This document shows positions 24,130-34,100 of a DNA stretch of 64,000 nucleotides, piece by piece. The translations under genes and the position numbers were made by a program. The DNA is from Primula veris. Lineage: Eukaryota > Streptophyta > Magnoliopsida > Ericales > Primulaceae. Below the pieces are notes generated by a model. The model saw nothing but the letters and a program-made list of their open reading frames with translations. It made no database searches and was not told the DNA's origin. The DNA is taken from the NCBI GenBank assembly GCA_963682055.1, contig OY821740.1:19678814-19742813 (forward strand), read 5' to 3'. Each line of letters starts with the position of its first letter. Position 1 is the stretch's first letter.

Positions 24130-25545
24130 AAGTGAGTCGAGACCCACACAAAATTGACACAAAAATACTTGTACGTGTACACTACAATGGTATTGATTTT
24201 GTAAAGACAACCAAATGCATATACTAAATAAACACAATAAATTAAAAAGCAAAAGTAAAAAAAGTTAGTAAACCATCAGGTAATTTATATATGCAAAAAG
24301 GTCACCAATAATTGCAGGCCTCAAAATCTCCATTTAAAATTCATTCTCATTATCTTCCACTAATATTAGCCGACTACACATATATATACATATGTACATA
24401 CAAATATACATATATACATACGAAATATCGAAACCGACAATTGTTACCTCTTATCCTCTGATGACTCCTCCTTCATAGCCACATCACCGCCCGACCAAGT
24501 CACCGTCCGACCGCATCACCGTCCAGGCCATGTCATCGCCACAGTCACGCCACCGCCAGTCTCCTCCTCCATATCCGTCGTCGCCTGAGAGCTCTGGGGC
24601 CGAGCTCGTCTACTGCATAAATGAAAAAATTACCCAATTTGCGTGAGATATAGAGAGACCGTTTCTCTTTTGCGTGAAAATTTGATAATGGAGGGAAAAA
24701 AAAGATTTTTATGGGGTATTTATATTATATAGAAAGTGTGACTAATTGAGCGGAATGATTTTGTGTGTGAATTTTTAGGAATTATGTTTAAAAAGTATGA
24801 ATTAATGGACATTTTTCGTTTAAAATATATATCCAAACATGTCAAAGAGTCGGTACATGAACAATTTATGTTTTCTTCTATTTTTCTTCTGGTATATGAA
24901 CAATTGAACACAGTGGCAATTAAGTTTACCCTTTTTTGCCTTGATGATTCTTCTGAAAAAGAAAGGTCAAATTAAATGCTCTTTGGAAAATATAAAATGA
25001 TCATATTCCCCATTCGTGGTCTCAAAAAGCCAATTCTCAATTGGAAAACTTTCCCCACTATTATCGGTCAGTTTTCCACCGCAAACAAATAGATCAACAA
25101 TACTAATGGTCCTACATAGGTTTCTTATTTTTACATGGTCAGTTACTTGATCATATCATTGCATTTTTATCCTAAAAGTTTAAAACGATTGCATTAATAG
25201 TCTATCACTTCGTAAAATTTGATAGAATGTTCATGCACAATTAGGGTTAATTATGAACCGAGTTGTTTATCAAAAGCTTGTGATGGGCTCGTTAAGGGGT
25301 CGACATATGTTTGTTCATTTACTAATAAACCAAGCCTAAATAAAATGAAAGGGCTCGTGTTCATGTTTAGACATGTTAATATTATTTTACTTGCCATTTC
25401 ATGTACATTATGCTATATACATAAGTAATCGTAATATCATACACATGATCAAGAAATATTCTTTTACTTATATACTAAATGTGTGTAGTTTTAAACTACA
25501 CCAATATAGTATATTATAAAATAAATGTATATAATGGTAAAGTAA
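24130..25545. other. Intergenic DNA up to the element 2 insertion site
   Basis: Mostly AT-rich. A short GC-rich patch at 24445-24620 (repeated CACCG/CGCC) stands out against the surroundings, but no frame through it looks like a protein. No gene called. Confidence 0.55.
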
Positions 25546-25550
25546 ATTAT
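25546..25550. repeat. Target-site duplication of element 2, left copy (ATTAT)
   Basis: ATTAT immediately precedes the LTR at 25551 and is repeated immediately after the other LTR (41837-41841). This is the 5-bp duplication expected for Ty3/gypsy integration. Confidence 0.96.
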
Positions 25551-26118
25551 TGATAAAGCCATAACTTTGGTCGGTCGCGTTTGGCTTTTCAATAATGATA
25601 TAATGATAAATCAACCGTGAATAAATGATACTTCCTGATCTTTATTATTGCTCGGATTATTGTCCTTGTTCGGACTATTACATTTGCTCAGATTAGTATT
25701 TCGGTTCTACAATTATGCTCGATATACCTATTTGATCTCTCGTCTTGATCTTTCTCCTCTCTTATTCGGTGCTCGGCTGTCTTTTCTCGGTTTATTTCTC
25801 GAAGTGATACGCTTTGGTTAGTTTCTCTCTTTTCTTAACTTCTCTCTATAATTTTTGGATAGATTTTCTGGTCCTTTTCTAGGAGGGGTAGTTGGCTATT
25901 TATAGGCAACTGCGCCTTCTAGGATATTGACAAATGTCTTCATCCCAGGGATTTTTCAGACAAGGGTCCCCCTTTGATTGGGCTTGGGCTTTGGGTAGTA
26001 GCACCCCAATTCCTATAAAAAGTATGAGATGACCCATTTAAGCGTTGGATACCCATTTATAAAGTGGGTTGATTATGACCCGAATAAAATATTCGGGTCT
26101 GATTTTTATGTTCTATCA
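25551..26118 (-). repeat. 3' LTR of element 2 (568 bp)
   Basis: On the + strand it reads TGATAAAGCC...GTTCTATCA, with TG...CA ends. It is identical to 41269-41836. A TATAAATA box on the minus strand (complement of 25897-25904) would be the U3 promoter. Confidence 0.97.
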
Positions 26119-26301
26119 AGTGCTCCCTGACTTCCTCGGCGTGGTTTCCATGTCAGGGGAGTCATGTTCGGTTTGTCGAGAACGTTACTTCGGTCTTGTT
26201 TTTCCCAATGCTTCATCGAGAAACGCAATAGACTCGCGACGTTTTCCGGGGGGGCACTTTTAATGTTCCCTATCCTAATATCTTTCTTCGAGGAAAACTC
26301 C

Positions 26302-26307
26302 TATAAA
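26302..26307 (+). promoter_or_regulatory. TATA box of small antisense gene a
   Basis: CTATAAAGGGG lies 60 bp before the ATG at 26362. Element 1 keeps the same box (complement of 12870-12875) at its gene a. Confidence 0.55.
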
Positions 26308-26361
26308 GGGGTGTGCTCCCTCCATAATTAGGCATTTTACTACTAATTTGCTCGTGACATA

Positions 26362-26682
26362 ATGGTTTCTTCTGGTTCTACTGGTGAAAGCTCCTTTAAT
26401 TATATTTCATATTTAGAAACGGAAATCAAGAAATCTCGTACCGCGAATAAGAAACTCGGGGCCAAGGTTTCAAACTACAAGAAAAGGTTGTCTGACATGG
26501 ATTCCGATCATCATGTGACGATGGCCGATCGGGATTGGGCCTATGAGCATATAAAGAAGCTCGAGGCTAATCTGGCTAAGCAGAAGGCAGCAAAAAGGGC
26601 CTATAAGCTTGCCTTCAAGGAGTTGCATGCTCGGTCCAGACCGAGTTCGGATGACGATGAAGAAGGCTCTTCCTCGAAATAA
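26362..26682 (+). CDS. Small antisense gene a, element 2: 106-aa coiled-coil protein with acidic tail
   Basis: It starts MVSSGSTGESSFNYISYLET at the first ATG after a TATA box (26302). A charged helical body with Lys/Arg/Glu heptads (SRTANKKLGAKVSNYKKRLS) leads to AKRAYKLAFKELHARSR and an acidic Ser tail, DDDEEGSSSK. An AATAAA at 26763-26768 follows the stop by about 80 bp. So promoter, frame and poly(A) signal fit in about 470 bp on the strand opposite gag-pol. The C-terminal part is homologous to gene b. No known family recognised; a structural or nucleic-acid-binding role is only a guess. Confidence 0.68.
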   Translation: MVSSGSTGESSFNYISYLETEIKKSRTANKKLGAKVSNYKKRLSDMDSDHHVTMADRDWAYEHIKKLEANLAKQKAAKRAYKLAFKELHARSRPSSDDDEEGSSSK

Positions 26683-26762
26683 TTAGTCTTTTGTAATTTC
26701 TGTCGTAATTTCTCTTGAATGGGGAGTCTTCTCCTCAGTTGTAATCGAAGTTTTTTGGAATT

Positions 26763-26768
26763 AATAAA
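26763..26768 (+). terminator. Poly(A) signal after gene a
   Basis: AATAAA about 80 bp downstream of the gene a stop; an equivalent AATAAA exists in element 1 (complement of 12421-12426). Confidence 0.45.
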
Positions 26769-26929
26769 ATATTTTCCTTTCCTTGTTCTTGTCTGTTTAT
26801 CTTCTTGATGTCTTTTTGGATGACTTTAATTGGATTTGGAACTGTGGTGAATTCGCCTTTAATGTTCTTGGGAAGTTCAAGAGGTTGTATTTATTCGAGA
26901 TGACCTTTGACATACTCCTTGTTTCTTCT

Positions 26930-26937
26930 TATAAAAG
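26930..26937 (+). promoter_or_regulatory. TATA box of small antisense gene b
   Basis: TATAAAAG lies 57 bp before the ATG at 26987; element 1 has TATAAAAA at the matching place (complement of about 12247-12254). Confidence 0.55.
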
Positions 26938-26986
26938 GGGACTGTCCCAGTATTTTTTATGCGGTGCATTCTTTATTAACGAACAA

Positions 26987-27325
26987 ATGGCTTCTCCTCT
27001 CGAAAAGTATGGTGACAACCTTCCTGAATACGTTGCCCGTCTGGAAGAGGAAGTTCAGAAGGTGCGTTATCTCGAGAAGAGGGTTGCCCGGCTGTCGGTG
27101 GAAGCTCGTCGGGCCGCCGAACTAGACGAGCGATTGGATGCCCTAGAGAAGGAGCACCAGAGGTCTTTGCTCGACAGTATTCGTGCTCGTGCCCGGATCA
27201 AAGAGCTCGAGGCCTCCAGAGATAGGCAGCTTGCTTCCAAGAGGGCTTACAAATTGGCCCTTAAGGAAGTGTATGCTCGGTCGAAAAGGAAGCCGAATGA
27301 CGAAGCGGGCCCTCCTATGAAATGA
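26987..27325 (+). CDS. Small antisense gene b, element 2: 112-aa coiled-coil protein
   Basis: The start MASPLEKYGDNLPEYVARLE is chosen over the upstream open frame because a TATA box (26930) lies between them and element 1 shares this ATG and length. The protein is nearly all charged helix (LEEEVQKVRYLEKRVARLSV) with ASKRAYKLALKEVYARSKR near the end, matching gene a. AATAAA at 27387-27392 follows the stop by about 60 bp. The same 112-residue frame survives in element 1, which supports selection on the protein. Confidence 0.7.
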   Translation: MASPLEKYGDNLPEYVARLEEEVQKVRYLEKRVARLSVEARRAAELDERLDALEKEHQRSLLDSIRARARIKELEASRDRQLASKRAYKLALKEVYARSKRKPNDEAGPPMK

Positions 27326-27386
27326 TTTTATTGTTTTCATTGTATTTTCTCTTTGTGCTTCTTCTGTAACGAAGTATCAACCAATC

Positions 27387-27392
27387 AATAAA
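27387..27392 (+). terminator. Poly(A) signal after gene b
   Basis: AATAAA in a conserved TCAATAAAGA context; element 1 has the same motif (complement of 11785-11790). Confidence 0.5.
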
Positions 27393-27867
27393 GATTTCTT
27401 TTTCTTGTTTATATCTGAATTACTTTCCCAATGCAATTTATTTTGACTGCGCACGCTTGTGGCCTCATTAATGCTTTTCTTGGGCCTGGCGTTTGATCTT
27501 ATCCATTGGACATTCTTATTCTTTATATCTAGGGATTAATAGGATTTCTTGAGCCTTGTGCATATAAAATCCTATTCACCAGAGTTTTCTTGAGCCTTGC
27601 GCAAAAGATCTGGGATATTTATTTGAACCGCTGCTCTTCCCAAAAACGACGCGTGTTTCAATGCCATTATTACTTACTCCCTTTAAATATTGGTAAGAAT
27701 CCAAATGTTTCTTGAACATGAGTGGCTTTTAATTACTCACGCTCTTTAGAGTCTTTTGGGAATCCAAACGTTTTTCTTGAACAGTCACCTCTTTTGAGTG
27801 CCATCGCTTCTGAATACCCATTGGCGAATGGTTGCGACTCTCAATCCCAGCCCTCATACAATTGATC

Positions 27868-27875
27868 TATAAATA
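27868..27875 (+). promoter_or_regulatory. TATA box of small antisense gene c
   Basis: CTATAAATA, identical in element 1 (complement of 11301-11308). It lies 92 bp before the preferred ATG (27960) and only 20 bp before the upstream ATG (27888), which favours the inner start. Confidence 0.55.
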
Positions 27876-27959
27876 CCTGCTTACAGCATGGTTACATCCA
27901 CACTTCTCATCATATTATTTTCCCCCATATATAGACCCTCATCTTATAATTTCCCTAAG

Positions 27960-28253
27960 ATGTCTGGTCCTTTCACCCAATCGGCATTAGCTTTGCAAGT
28001 GGAGGCCTTTGAAGCCTCCTATAACCATGTACAAAGGCTGTTGAGGGATGCCAAGGAGGAATTGAAGGTGATGCGTTATCACCATACCGAGATGGTTCGG
28101 GAATTAACTTGGCTAAGATCCGAACTGGCTTACTGCCGACGTGCTCGTCAGGCTCTAGTTGAAGAGAATGAGATGCTAAGGGGGAACCCGACATTGAGGG
28201 ACAGGGATGTCTCTGCCGGGCCCTCTCATCGATACCGATCGACTTCCCCCTAA
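27960..28253 (+). CDS. Small antisense gene c, element 2: 97-aa coiled-coil protein
   Basis: It starts MSGPFTQSALALQVEAFEAS. A charged helical body (VMRYHHTEMVRELTWLRSEL) is followed by a Ser/Arg-rich tail ending SHRYRSTSP. It is two residues shorter than in element 1 because the stop comes slightly earlier. No AATAAA is evident; the downstream sequence is a long pyrimidine tract. The opening MSGP is shared with gene d (MSGPVVRYH), perhaps another sign of common origin. No function recognised. Confidence 0.62.
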   Translation: MSGPFTQSALALQVEAFEASYNHVQRLLRDAKEELKVMRYHHTEMVRELTWLRSELAYCRRARQALVEENEMLRGNPTLRDRDVSAGPSHRYRSTSP

Positions 28254-29240
28254 CCTTCCTCCTCTTTTTTTTTTCTTTTTATCTGCTCTTTCCCCATCTT
28301 TTCCCATCTCTTCTCTTTCTATACTTTTTCAGTCTCTCTTCTCTCTATCCTCCATTTTCTTCTTACTATCTCTTCCTAGGTCTTTCTTTTTCTTCTTTTT
28401 GTTTTGTTTCTTTTACGTCCTTTTTATTTGTCTGTTTCCTTCATTTCTTCTTCCTCTGCTCTTTCTCTTTCTTTTTTTCTTCTTTTCTCAGTTTCCCTCA
28501 TTTCTTCGTCTTCCTCTTTTGTGTTTCTCTTTTTTTTTTTTATACTCTGTTCTCTCTACTTTTCATTCTTTTCTTTTTCCTCTTTTTTGCACCACTATGA
28601 TGTTACAATCAGCCCTGTGATCCTAAGGGTTTTTGTGTTACATCTAGGGTTTTTGTCATTTTTCTTTTCGACTCTTCTTTCTTATCACTTCCTTCTTTTC
28701 TTGCACTCTTCTTCTTTTCCTCTTCTTGCTTTTCCTTTCTCTTTCTTCTTACTTTTTCTTTTTGGCGTCTCCTGCTCACTTGGTCAGCTGATATAGTTGA
28801 TCCTTTGCCTGATCTTCTGTACTAGCTCTTCTTGGATGTAATAGATCTTTTCGGATGTAATAGGTTTTTATCTCGGATGTAATAGGTTTTTATCTCGGAT
28901 GTAATAGACTTTGATGTAACAGACCTCGATGTAATATTGTCTATTGATGTAATGAACAATGATGTATTCCATCCTCATTAATGAAAAGTATTTTTGCCCT
29001 TTTCTTTTTGCCTTTCTTTTTATATTGTACCTATGGTTTGTTGTTTGTCTGGAATCTAGATCTTTAAATATCTCGTCTTTATTTCTTCTGCACTGTAGTC
29101 TCAGATGTCAATAGATGTCCCCATCACTGGCAAACATATGTGCCTGCTCCCTAGTAGGTCAGGAAATGTGCATGCCCCCCAGCATGTCAGGAAATATGCA
29201 ATTTCCCAAGCAAGGTCATAAAATATCATACTCTTCGTTC
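28254..29240. other. Pyrimidine-rich spacer and short repeats between genes c and d
   Basis: T/C-rich low-complexity DNA at 28255-28780, then several ATCTCGGATGTAATAGRTTTT-type units around 28835-28960 and a GTCAGGAAATGTGCATGCCCC-type unit in 2-3 copies (29157-29210). Element 1 has the same two repeat types at 10264-10385 and 9968-10060. Long frames across the pyrimidine tract are not genes. Confidence 0.7.
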
Positions 29241-29248
29241 TATAAGTA
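29241..29248 (+). promoter_or_regulatory. TATA-like box of small antisense gene d
   Basis: TATAAGTA, 103 bp before the ATG at 29344; identical in element 1 (complement of 9955-9962). Confidence 0.45.
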
Positions 29249-29343
29249 CTTCTCTTTTCTTTGGTAGTTTATCATCTCTTTTTTCTTTTTGCTTCTCTCT
29301 TCCTTAGCCCTTTATTTTCTTCCGTACTAAACAATTTCCCAGA

Positions 29344-29823
29344 ATGTCTGGACCTGTGGTGAGATATCATGCTCAGATGAAGGGCTTGGATACTGAGGTA
29401 TCTCGGGTCCGCCGTCGGATGGCAAGGCTTGAGAAAGAGTATGGCGTTCTGGCCTTGAGCTTGTTCGGCTCTTATCCCGAAGAGACGGTGAAGTGGACCG
29501 AGATCTCGGCACTGAGTCGCCAGCTCGATCACTTGTTGCTGCAGAGAAACCATCTGGCCAACTCCTGGTATGATGCCGAGGAAATTTGGGACCATTCTCA
29601 AGATGAGTTTGACAACTCTCCTCAAGGCCTAGCTAACATAATGGTAAAGAATGCTCGGCTCGTGGAACGCGTCAGGGTTCTTACTACGGAAAACAACAGG
29701 CTCTCCTCGGAGAATGACGATTTGGTCGCCATGAACGATTCCTACCAAGCTCGGTTGAATTGTTCTGCTCGTTTTGCTTTCTCTCGGTCTGGCAGTTCGG
29801 TTTTTCCACCCATTGATCCTTAG
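29344..29823 (+). CDS. Small antisense gene d, element 2: 159-aa coiled-coil protein
   Basis: The start MSGPVVRYHAQMKGLDTEVS and the end SSVFPPIDP are identical in position to element 1. Predicted features: a basic helix (VSRVRRRMARLEKEYG), the conserved WYDAEEIWDHSQDEFDNSPQ block, then a second helix (LVERVRVLTTENNRLSSEND) and a non-helical Ser/Phe tail. It is the best preserved small gene of the set, with both copies open over all 159 codons. No homologue recognised. Confidence 0.68.
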   Translation: MSGPVVRYHAQMKGLDTEVSRVRRRMARLEKEYGVLALSLFGSYPEETVKWTEISALSRQLDHLLLQRNHLANSWYDAEEIWDHSQDEFDNSPQGLANIMVKNARLVERVRVLTTENNRLSSENDDLVAMNDSYQARLNCSARFAFSRSGSSVFPPIDP

Positions 29824-29966
29824 ATTGGGCTGGTTTTCTTTTGTATTTCCCCTTTTGCCATTTGTGTTTTATCTTCTGTATTTGATGAATCAGTTGTATC
29901 TTTTCGTGTCTCGTGCCTGTCTTGTGAACCATTGTAACGCTTCGTATTTTGTGCCTTTTGATTCTC

Positions 29967-29972
29967 TATAAA
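29967..29972 (+). promoter_or_regulatory. TATA box of small antisense gene e
   Basis: TCTATAAATGC, 77 bp before the ATG at 30044; conserved in element 1 (complement of 9214-9219). Confidence 0.55.
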
Positions 29973-30043
29973 TGCTCCCTATTGCCTGTATCTCATTATC
30001 AATTTCTACCTCTCTCTTGTTTTATAATTTACTTTTGCGTGAG

Positions 30044-30406
30044 ATGGCTCCCATCACTAGGTCTGCCTCCAAAAAGAAAACCTTTATGGAAGAGGAGCCT
30101 ACCTTTTTGCTACCTCGTCCCCCTGGCTTTGGGGAGGAGGATTTGACTCCTCTTCAACTAAAAGAAATTGAGATGTCATGGCTGAAACATGATCTCATGT
30201 GTGCTCGGACTGAAGCGAGGAGGTTTAAACAATATTGGGACGAGGAGGGCACTGCTCGTTTCAAGGCCGAGCAAAAATGCGAATCTCAGTCTTACGCCTT
30301 GAAACAGGCTGAGATGGCGATTTCTCGTTTGGTTAGGGAGAAAGAGCGTCTGGAGGAACTTTTGGCGAAGAGGGATGTTGCTATGGGGGATAGTTCGAAA
30401 AAGTAG
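30044..30406 (+). CDS. Small antisense gene e, element 2: 120-aa protein
   Basis: It starts MAPITRSASKKKTFMEEEPT. Element 1 shares this start, and the conserved TATA box lies 77 bp upstream. A basic N-terminus is followed by FLLPRPPGFGEEDLTPLQLK and a charged helical C-terminal half (REKERLEELLAKRDVAMGDS). AATAAA at 30462-30467 lies 56 bp after the stop. The element 1 copy stops 22 codons early. The N-terminal MAPxTRS pattern resembles a short basic targeting or binding tail, but that is inference. Confidence 0.65.
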   Translation: MAPITRSASKKKTFMEEEPTFLLPRPPGFGEEDLTPLQLKEIEMSWLKHDLMCARTEARRFKQYWDEEGTARFKAEQKCESQSYALKQAEMAISRLVREKERLEELLAKRDVAMGDSSKK

Positions 30407-30461
30407 GACGGGTGTATTTTCTTTTTCTGTTGTATTGTTTGTGTTTCCCCCTTTGTGGATG

Positions 30462-30467
30462 AATAAA
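30462..30467 (+). terminator. Poly(A) signal after gene e
   Basis: GATGAATAAAACTTG. The same place in element 1 reads GATGAATAATACTTG on the minus strand, so the signal is lost there. Confidence 0.5.
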
Positions 30468-31108
30468 ACTTGTCTTGCATTTGATTCTGTCCTATTTTAT
30501 TTCCTGTTTGCTTCTCTTTTATGTCTCTGATCATACACCGAACAATATGCCCGGTTATCCCCCCGGAGAGCGTTGTTAGACTTGATGCTCGCTGCCATCA
30601 AGCTAGAAACGGTCTTCGTCCACTTTGTTCGGTGTGCCCTTGTGTTAAGGATAGGTTTGGGAGTCGAGGAACTTTAATCGGGGGATATTCTCGGTGTGAT
30701 AGTAGTGGTAGCGTATGTGAGAAGCTTTTCGTGGTAGGGTCCACTGGCCGTTTATTTAGGTCTAATGATGTGAACTGCCTTGGGTAGTGGGATACGCGCT
30801 GACGTGGCGAAATCTGGAGCGTGTATATGTTTAAAAAGAGCAGCGGTTGTTGACTTTCGTATGGTTGGAAAAAGGTAAACCTCTGTTACACGAAAGGACG
30901 GTTATTATTTTATTCCTTTTGTGACTCCACTCCTTTTTATTGTGCCAAGTAATCCTGTTTATTTTTATCATAGAATTCGCTGAAGAAAATATCATTCTCT
31001 CTCTAAAGCATATTCTTCCCGCCAAAAAGGAAAAGAGTTCGGCCGCTTGATCTAGGGTTTCGTGGTTTTGTTGGAAGACTTGCTGCTGTTCGCGCTTGCT
31101 TGCTCATA
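30468..31108 (+). promoter_or_regulatory. Upstream region of the element 2 spliced antisense gene
   Basis: Non-coding. It contains a conserved ACGTGGC (30802-30808) about 300 bp before the ATG and a CT-rich stretch at 30994-31004. No strong TATA box was seen close to the start, unlike the five small genes. Confidence 0.4.
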
Positions 31109-34100
31109 ATGATTACTGTAAGTGATTTTTTGTTCTCCCCCCTTCCCTCTTTTAGGAGTTGTATTTGAGTTGTCGTTGTGGTCATAGGTGTGTCGTTGGT
31201 ATATGGTTCAGGTTATCTATATATGTCTGATGATTCTGATGTAATGTGCGTGGGGGGGTGGGGGCTCTCGTTCTATTGATGTGGTTCTGGTGTGTGTATT
31301 TGGTTAGTATATTGATGGACTTTTGATGATATTTGTATAGGAAATTTTGACCCAAAGTGTGGCCCAAGTTGGCACATTCGCGGAGAAGGATTTTAAAGAA
31401 CTCGCCGGAATACCTGACAACATACATATCCGGCTTCCTATTTCTGACGAGGAGGTGCTGGGATTTGTACCTGCCGGCGAGGTGGCCGTGTGTTCTTCGG
31501 CATTCTTCACTGGTGGTCTTCGACTGCCCTTTACAAACTGGGTGGCTTCGTTCTTTGAGGCCGTCTAAATTGCTCCGGCCCAACTGGCCCTAAATGGTTA
31601 CCGTACTCTGAATGGTATCCAAAGGTTATCGGAGTTGTCCGGAATACCGATTGAACTGAAGGACGTCTTTGGAGTCTATAGTCTGAGCTTTGAGCGTCGC
31701 AGCTCGTATTTAAAGACTCTGCGTGCCTTTTGCCGGCTCGTTATCGGTTTGCCGGATACCAATAAAGAGCGTAATCTTGGTATTGTAATTGCTTCCGGGG
31801 CATGGGGTTGTGCGGGACACCAGATTCCTGGACCGGCGACCAATGCTCCCATCATGTCAGACCTCGGTGCCCCCAATGTAGAGGCTCTGTTAGCTCTTTG
31901 GAAATGGTGGGGGCCTGGACCTACACCGGATCCTGCGAGTCGTACGGCTCCGATGTTGCTCGGTTACCCTATGGGGTCGGTGACCAAGGGAAATCCGGCA
32001 CCCGAGATCCCCAAAGAGCCCGAGGAGGAATTCTTAAAGGTGGTCCAGGCTCGATGTGCTACTCGGCTTGGGAAAAAGGCCGTTCGTTCTAAGCGTCGTG
32101 CAGCTGACCCTGTCGTTGAAACAACGAAGAGGGCTAGGGGAACCGATACATTGGTTACCGAGGAAGATGCTAACGTTGGTTCGGGCGAGGGGGTGTGTGC
32201 CGCTGGTCAAGGGGATACCGCCGAGGATGCCTCTGCTCCGGGCGAGGTATGTGTATAGTTATTATGATTTTCTTGTCTTTTGGTTGTTTGTCATTTGGTT
32301 CGCTAGTGCTTTGCTTTATTAGTCATCTTGTTTCAGCTACTGACTTCTCCATTGGTTACCCTCGCTCTTGCCCGGTCTATGGGCATTATTGTGTTTCAGG
32401 GGTCGGTCGACGATGTATTCGGATATATGAACCTCTTGACGAACATGGGAGAGGGTACGATGACTTTGCCGGTCATCTCGCCTATTCCCACCGAGGTTCC
32501 GATAGATTTGTCCGTGTGCTCGCCCCTCCGTAATGAGGAAGAGATCGAGCATAGGGCCCCTGAGATTGAGCAGTTGGAGGAGGACGTGGGGGTGGAGATG
32601 AAAGGCAGCGAAGAGAATGCCGGGGATGTTGTGACGGGTGTCGAGGATGAGGCTCTCGACGAATCCGAGAAAGGGTTGGTTGACGGGGTTGCAATGATCC
32701 GGTACATTGACCGATGTAGGGGTGAACTGCTGGATCAACCGAGAACACTGAAGATGGGGTATACGGCTCTGAAACCCCTTGTGTTCAAGAATGCAGAAAA
32801 ACTATCTGCCCAACCTACAATGTCAGTTATAGAGCAGGCCCACGCGGATGCGCTGAGGGTACGTGGGGCTCGTATTGCACTATATAGGTTTGGTACTTGT
32901 ATTTTATTTGGAAACTAATGTGTTGAAGTGCAGATTGTTGTGAGTGCCGTGGCGCTACGGGATCAGCTGGGAGCGCTAGAGGGTGAGAAAGAGAAGCTGG
33001 TGACCGAGAAGGATAATCTGGTGGCCGAGAAGGAGAAATTGGTCGCCGAGAAGAAAACCCTGGGCGAGAATTATGACAAACTGTCGGTGGACTTCCTACA
33101 CCTGACCGAGGATGTTGAGAAATTGAGGGTGGAAAAAGAGAGCATGGCCGCTAAGTACGGCGAATTAGAGGAGGAGAACTTGCTCCTAGCCGAGGACGTG
33201 GAAGCCGAAAAGGCTAAGGTGTCTGCCCTGAAAACGGCACAGGCGGAGGAGCGGAAAAAGTTAGCGATGATGGCCAACTTTTCTGTATACTGCGCTCATG
33301 TGCGGGCGCTCAATTTCGCGAATGTTCCTCTGTCGGATAGGGCGTGGTCGGAGTTGGTGTATCCGTGTCCGCATGGTGCACCGCCGAAACCCTTGGACTG
33401 GGCGAATCTTCGTGAAGAAGAGCTGCCTCGGCTACCGGGGCAGACAATTTCGACAGCGCTGCGTCCTCACTTTATGTCGACCCCGTCCACTCCTCGACCG
33501 GCTGCTACTGTTGTTCCCCCACCAGCATCTCCTCAGGTGGAACCTTGACTATCTTCCTAGCATTATGTATATTTTTTTTTTTTTTTTTTTTGTTTATTCA
33601 TCTCTTCTCGTTCGTCTCCCCCCCTCTTTTTTTTTTATAGGCACATGCTACTACGTCGCACCAGGCTGGTTCTCCATGCCTAGTTAACCCGGGGTTAGGA
33701 CCTACTGGTGCTGCCCGGGACGAGGTCTCATCTGGTGCGGCTAGTGAGGTGCCTGACAGGTGGCCCTACATTGTTTTGATGAGCAAAAATGTCAAATTGA
33801 CCGACCAATGTGCTCGACTGCGGACCAAGCTGAAAACCCAAGCGGCCTCTTTTCGAGAATACGTTCGCCGTGCCGAGCATGCTGTTGAGGTTCAGGAGCG
33901 TCGTTTGGATCGATATTGGCGTGCAAAGGGTGAGTACTTTGGCAAATTAAAGTTGCTTGTGACCAAGGCCAACGTGTTGGTGAAGTATTTCCGTTTGTCC
34001 CGCGCCAGATACGATGCTTCTGCAGCTGTGATTGAAGCTCGCCGTGACCTCTCCTTTGACGATGATTGCCGTAAAGCGGCCTCGGATGCTCACGAGTCCG

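Noticed and set aside
24445..24620. GC-rich patch as a possible exon
   Set aside because: No frame has splice borders and recognisable protein sequence; the patch is CACCG-repetitive.
18909..25550. Missing LysM ectodomain of the kinase gene
   Set aside because: I looked for a signal peptide, Cys-x-Cys LysM pattern and membrane segment on the minus strand and saw none, so no upstream exon is claimed.
26119..26141. Canonical polypurine tract of element 2
   Set aside because: The minus-strand stretch before the 3' LTR (GAGGAAGTCAGGGAGCACT) is interrupted by pyrimidines; its position is right, but I do not annotate it as a confident feature.
28207..28796. Phe/Ser/Leu-rich frames of 130-137 codons
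   Set aside because: Produced by a pyrimidine tract; the mirror frames in element 1 (10373-10969) have the same origin and do not align as proteins.
31338..31340. In-frame TAG near the start of the element 2 antisense gene, first taken as a nonsense mutation
   Set aside because: It is the AG end of a consensus intron (GTAAGT...TATAG) whose removal joins Met-Ile-Thr to the main exon in frame in both elements.
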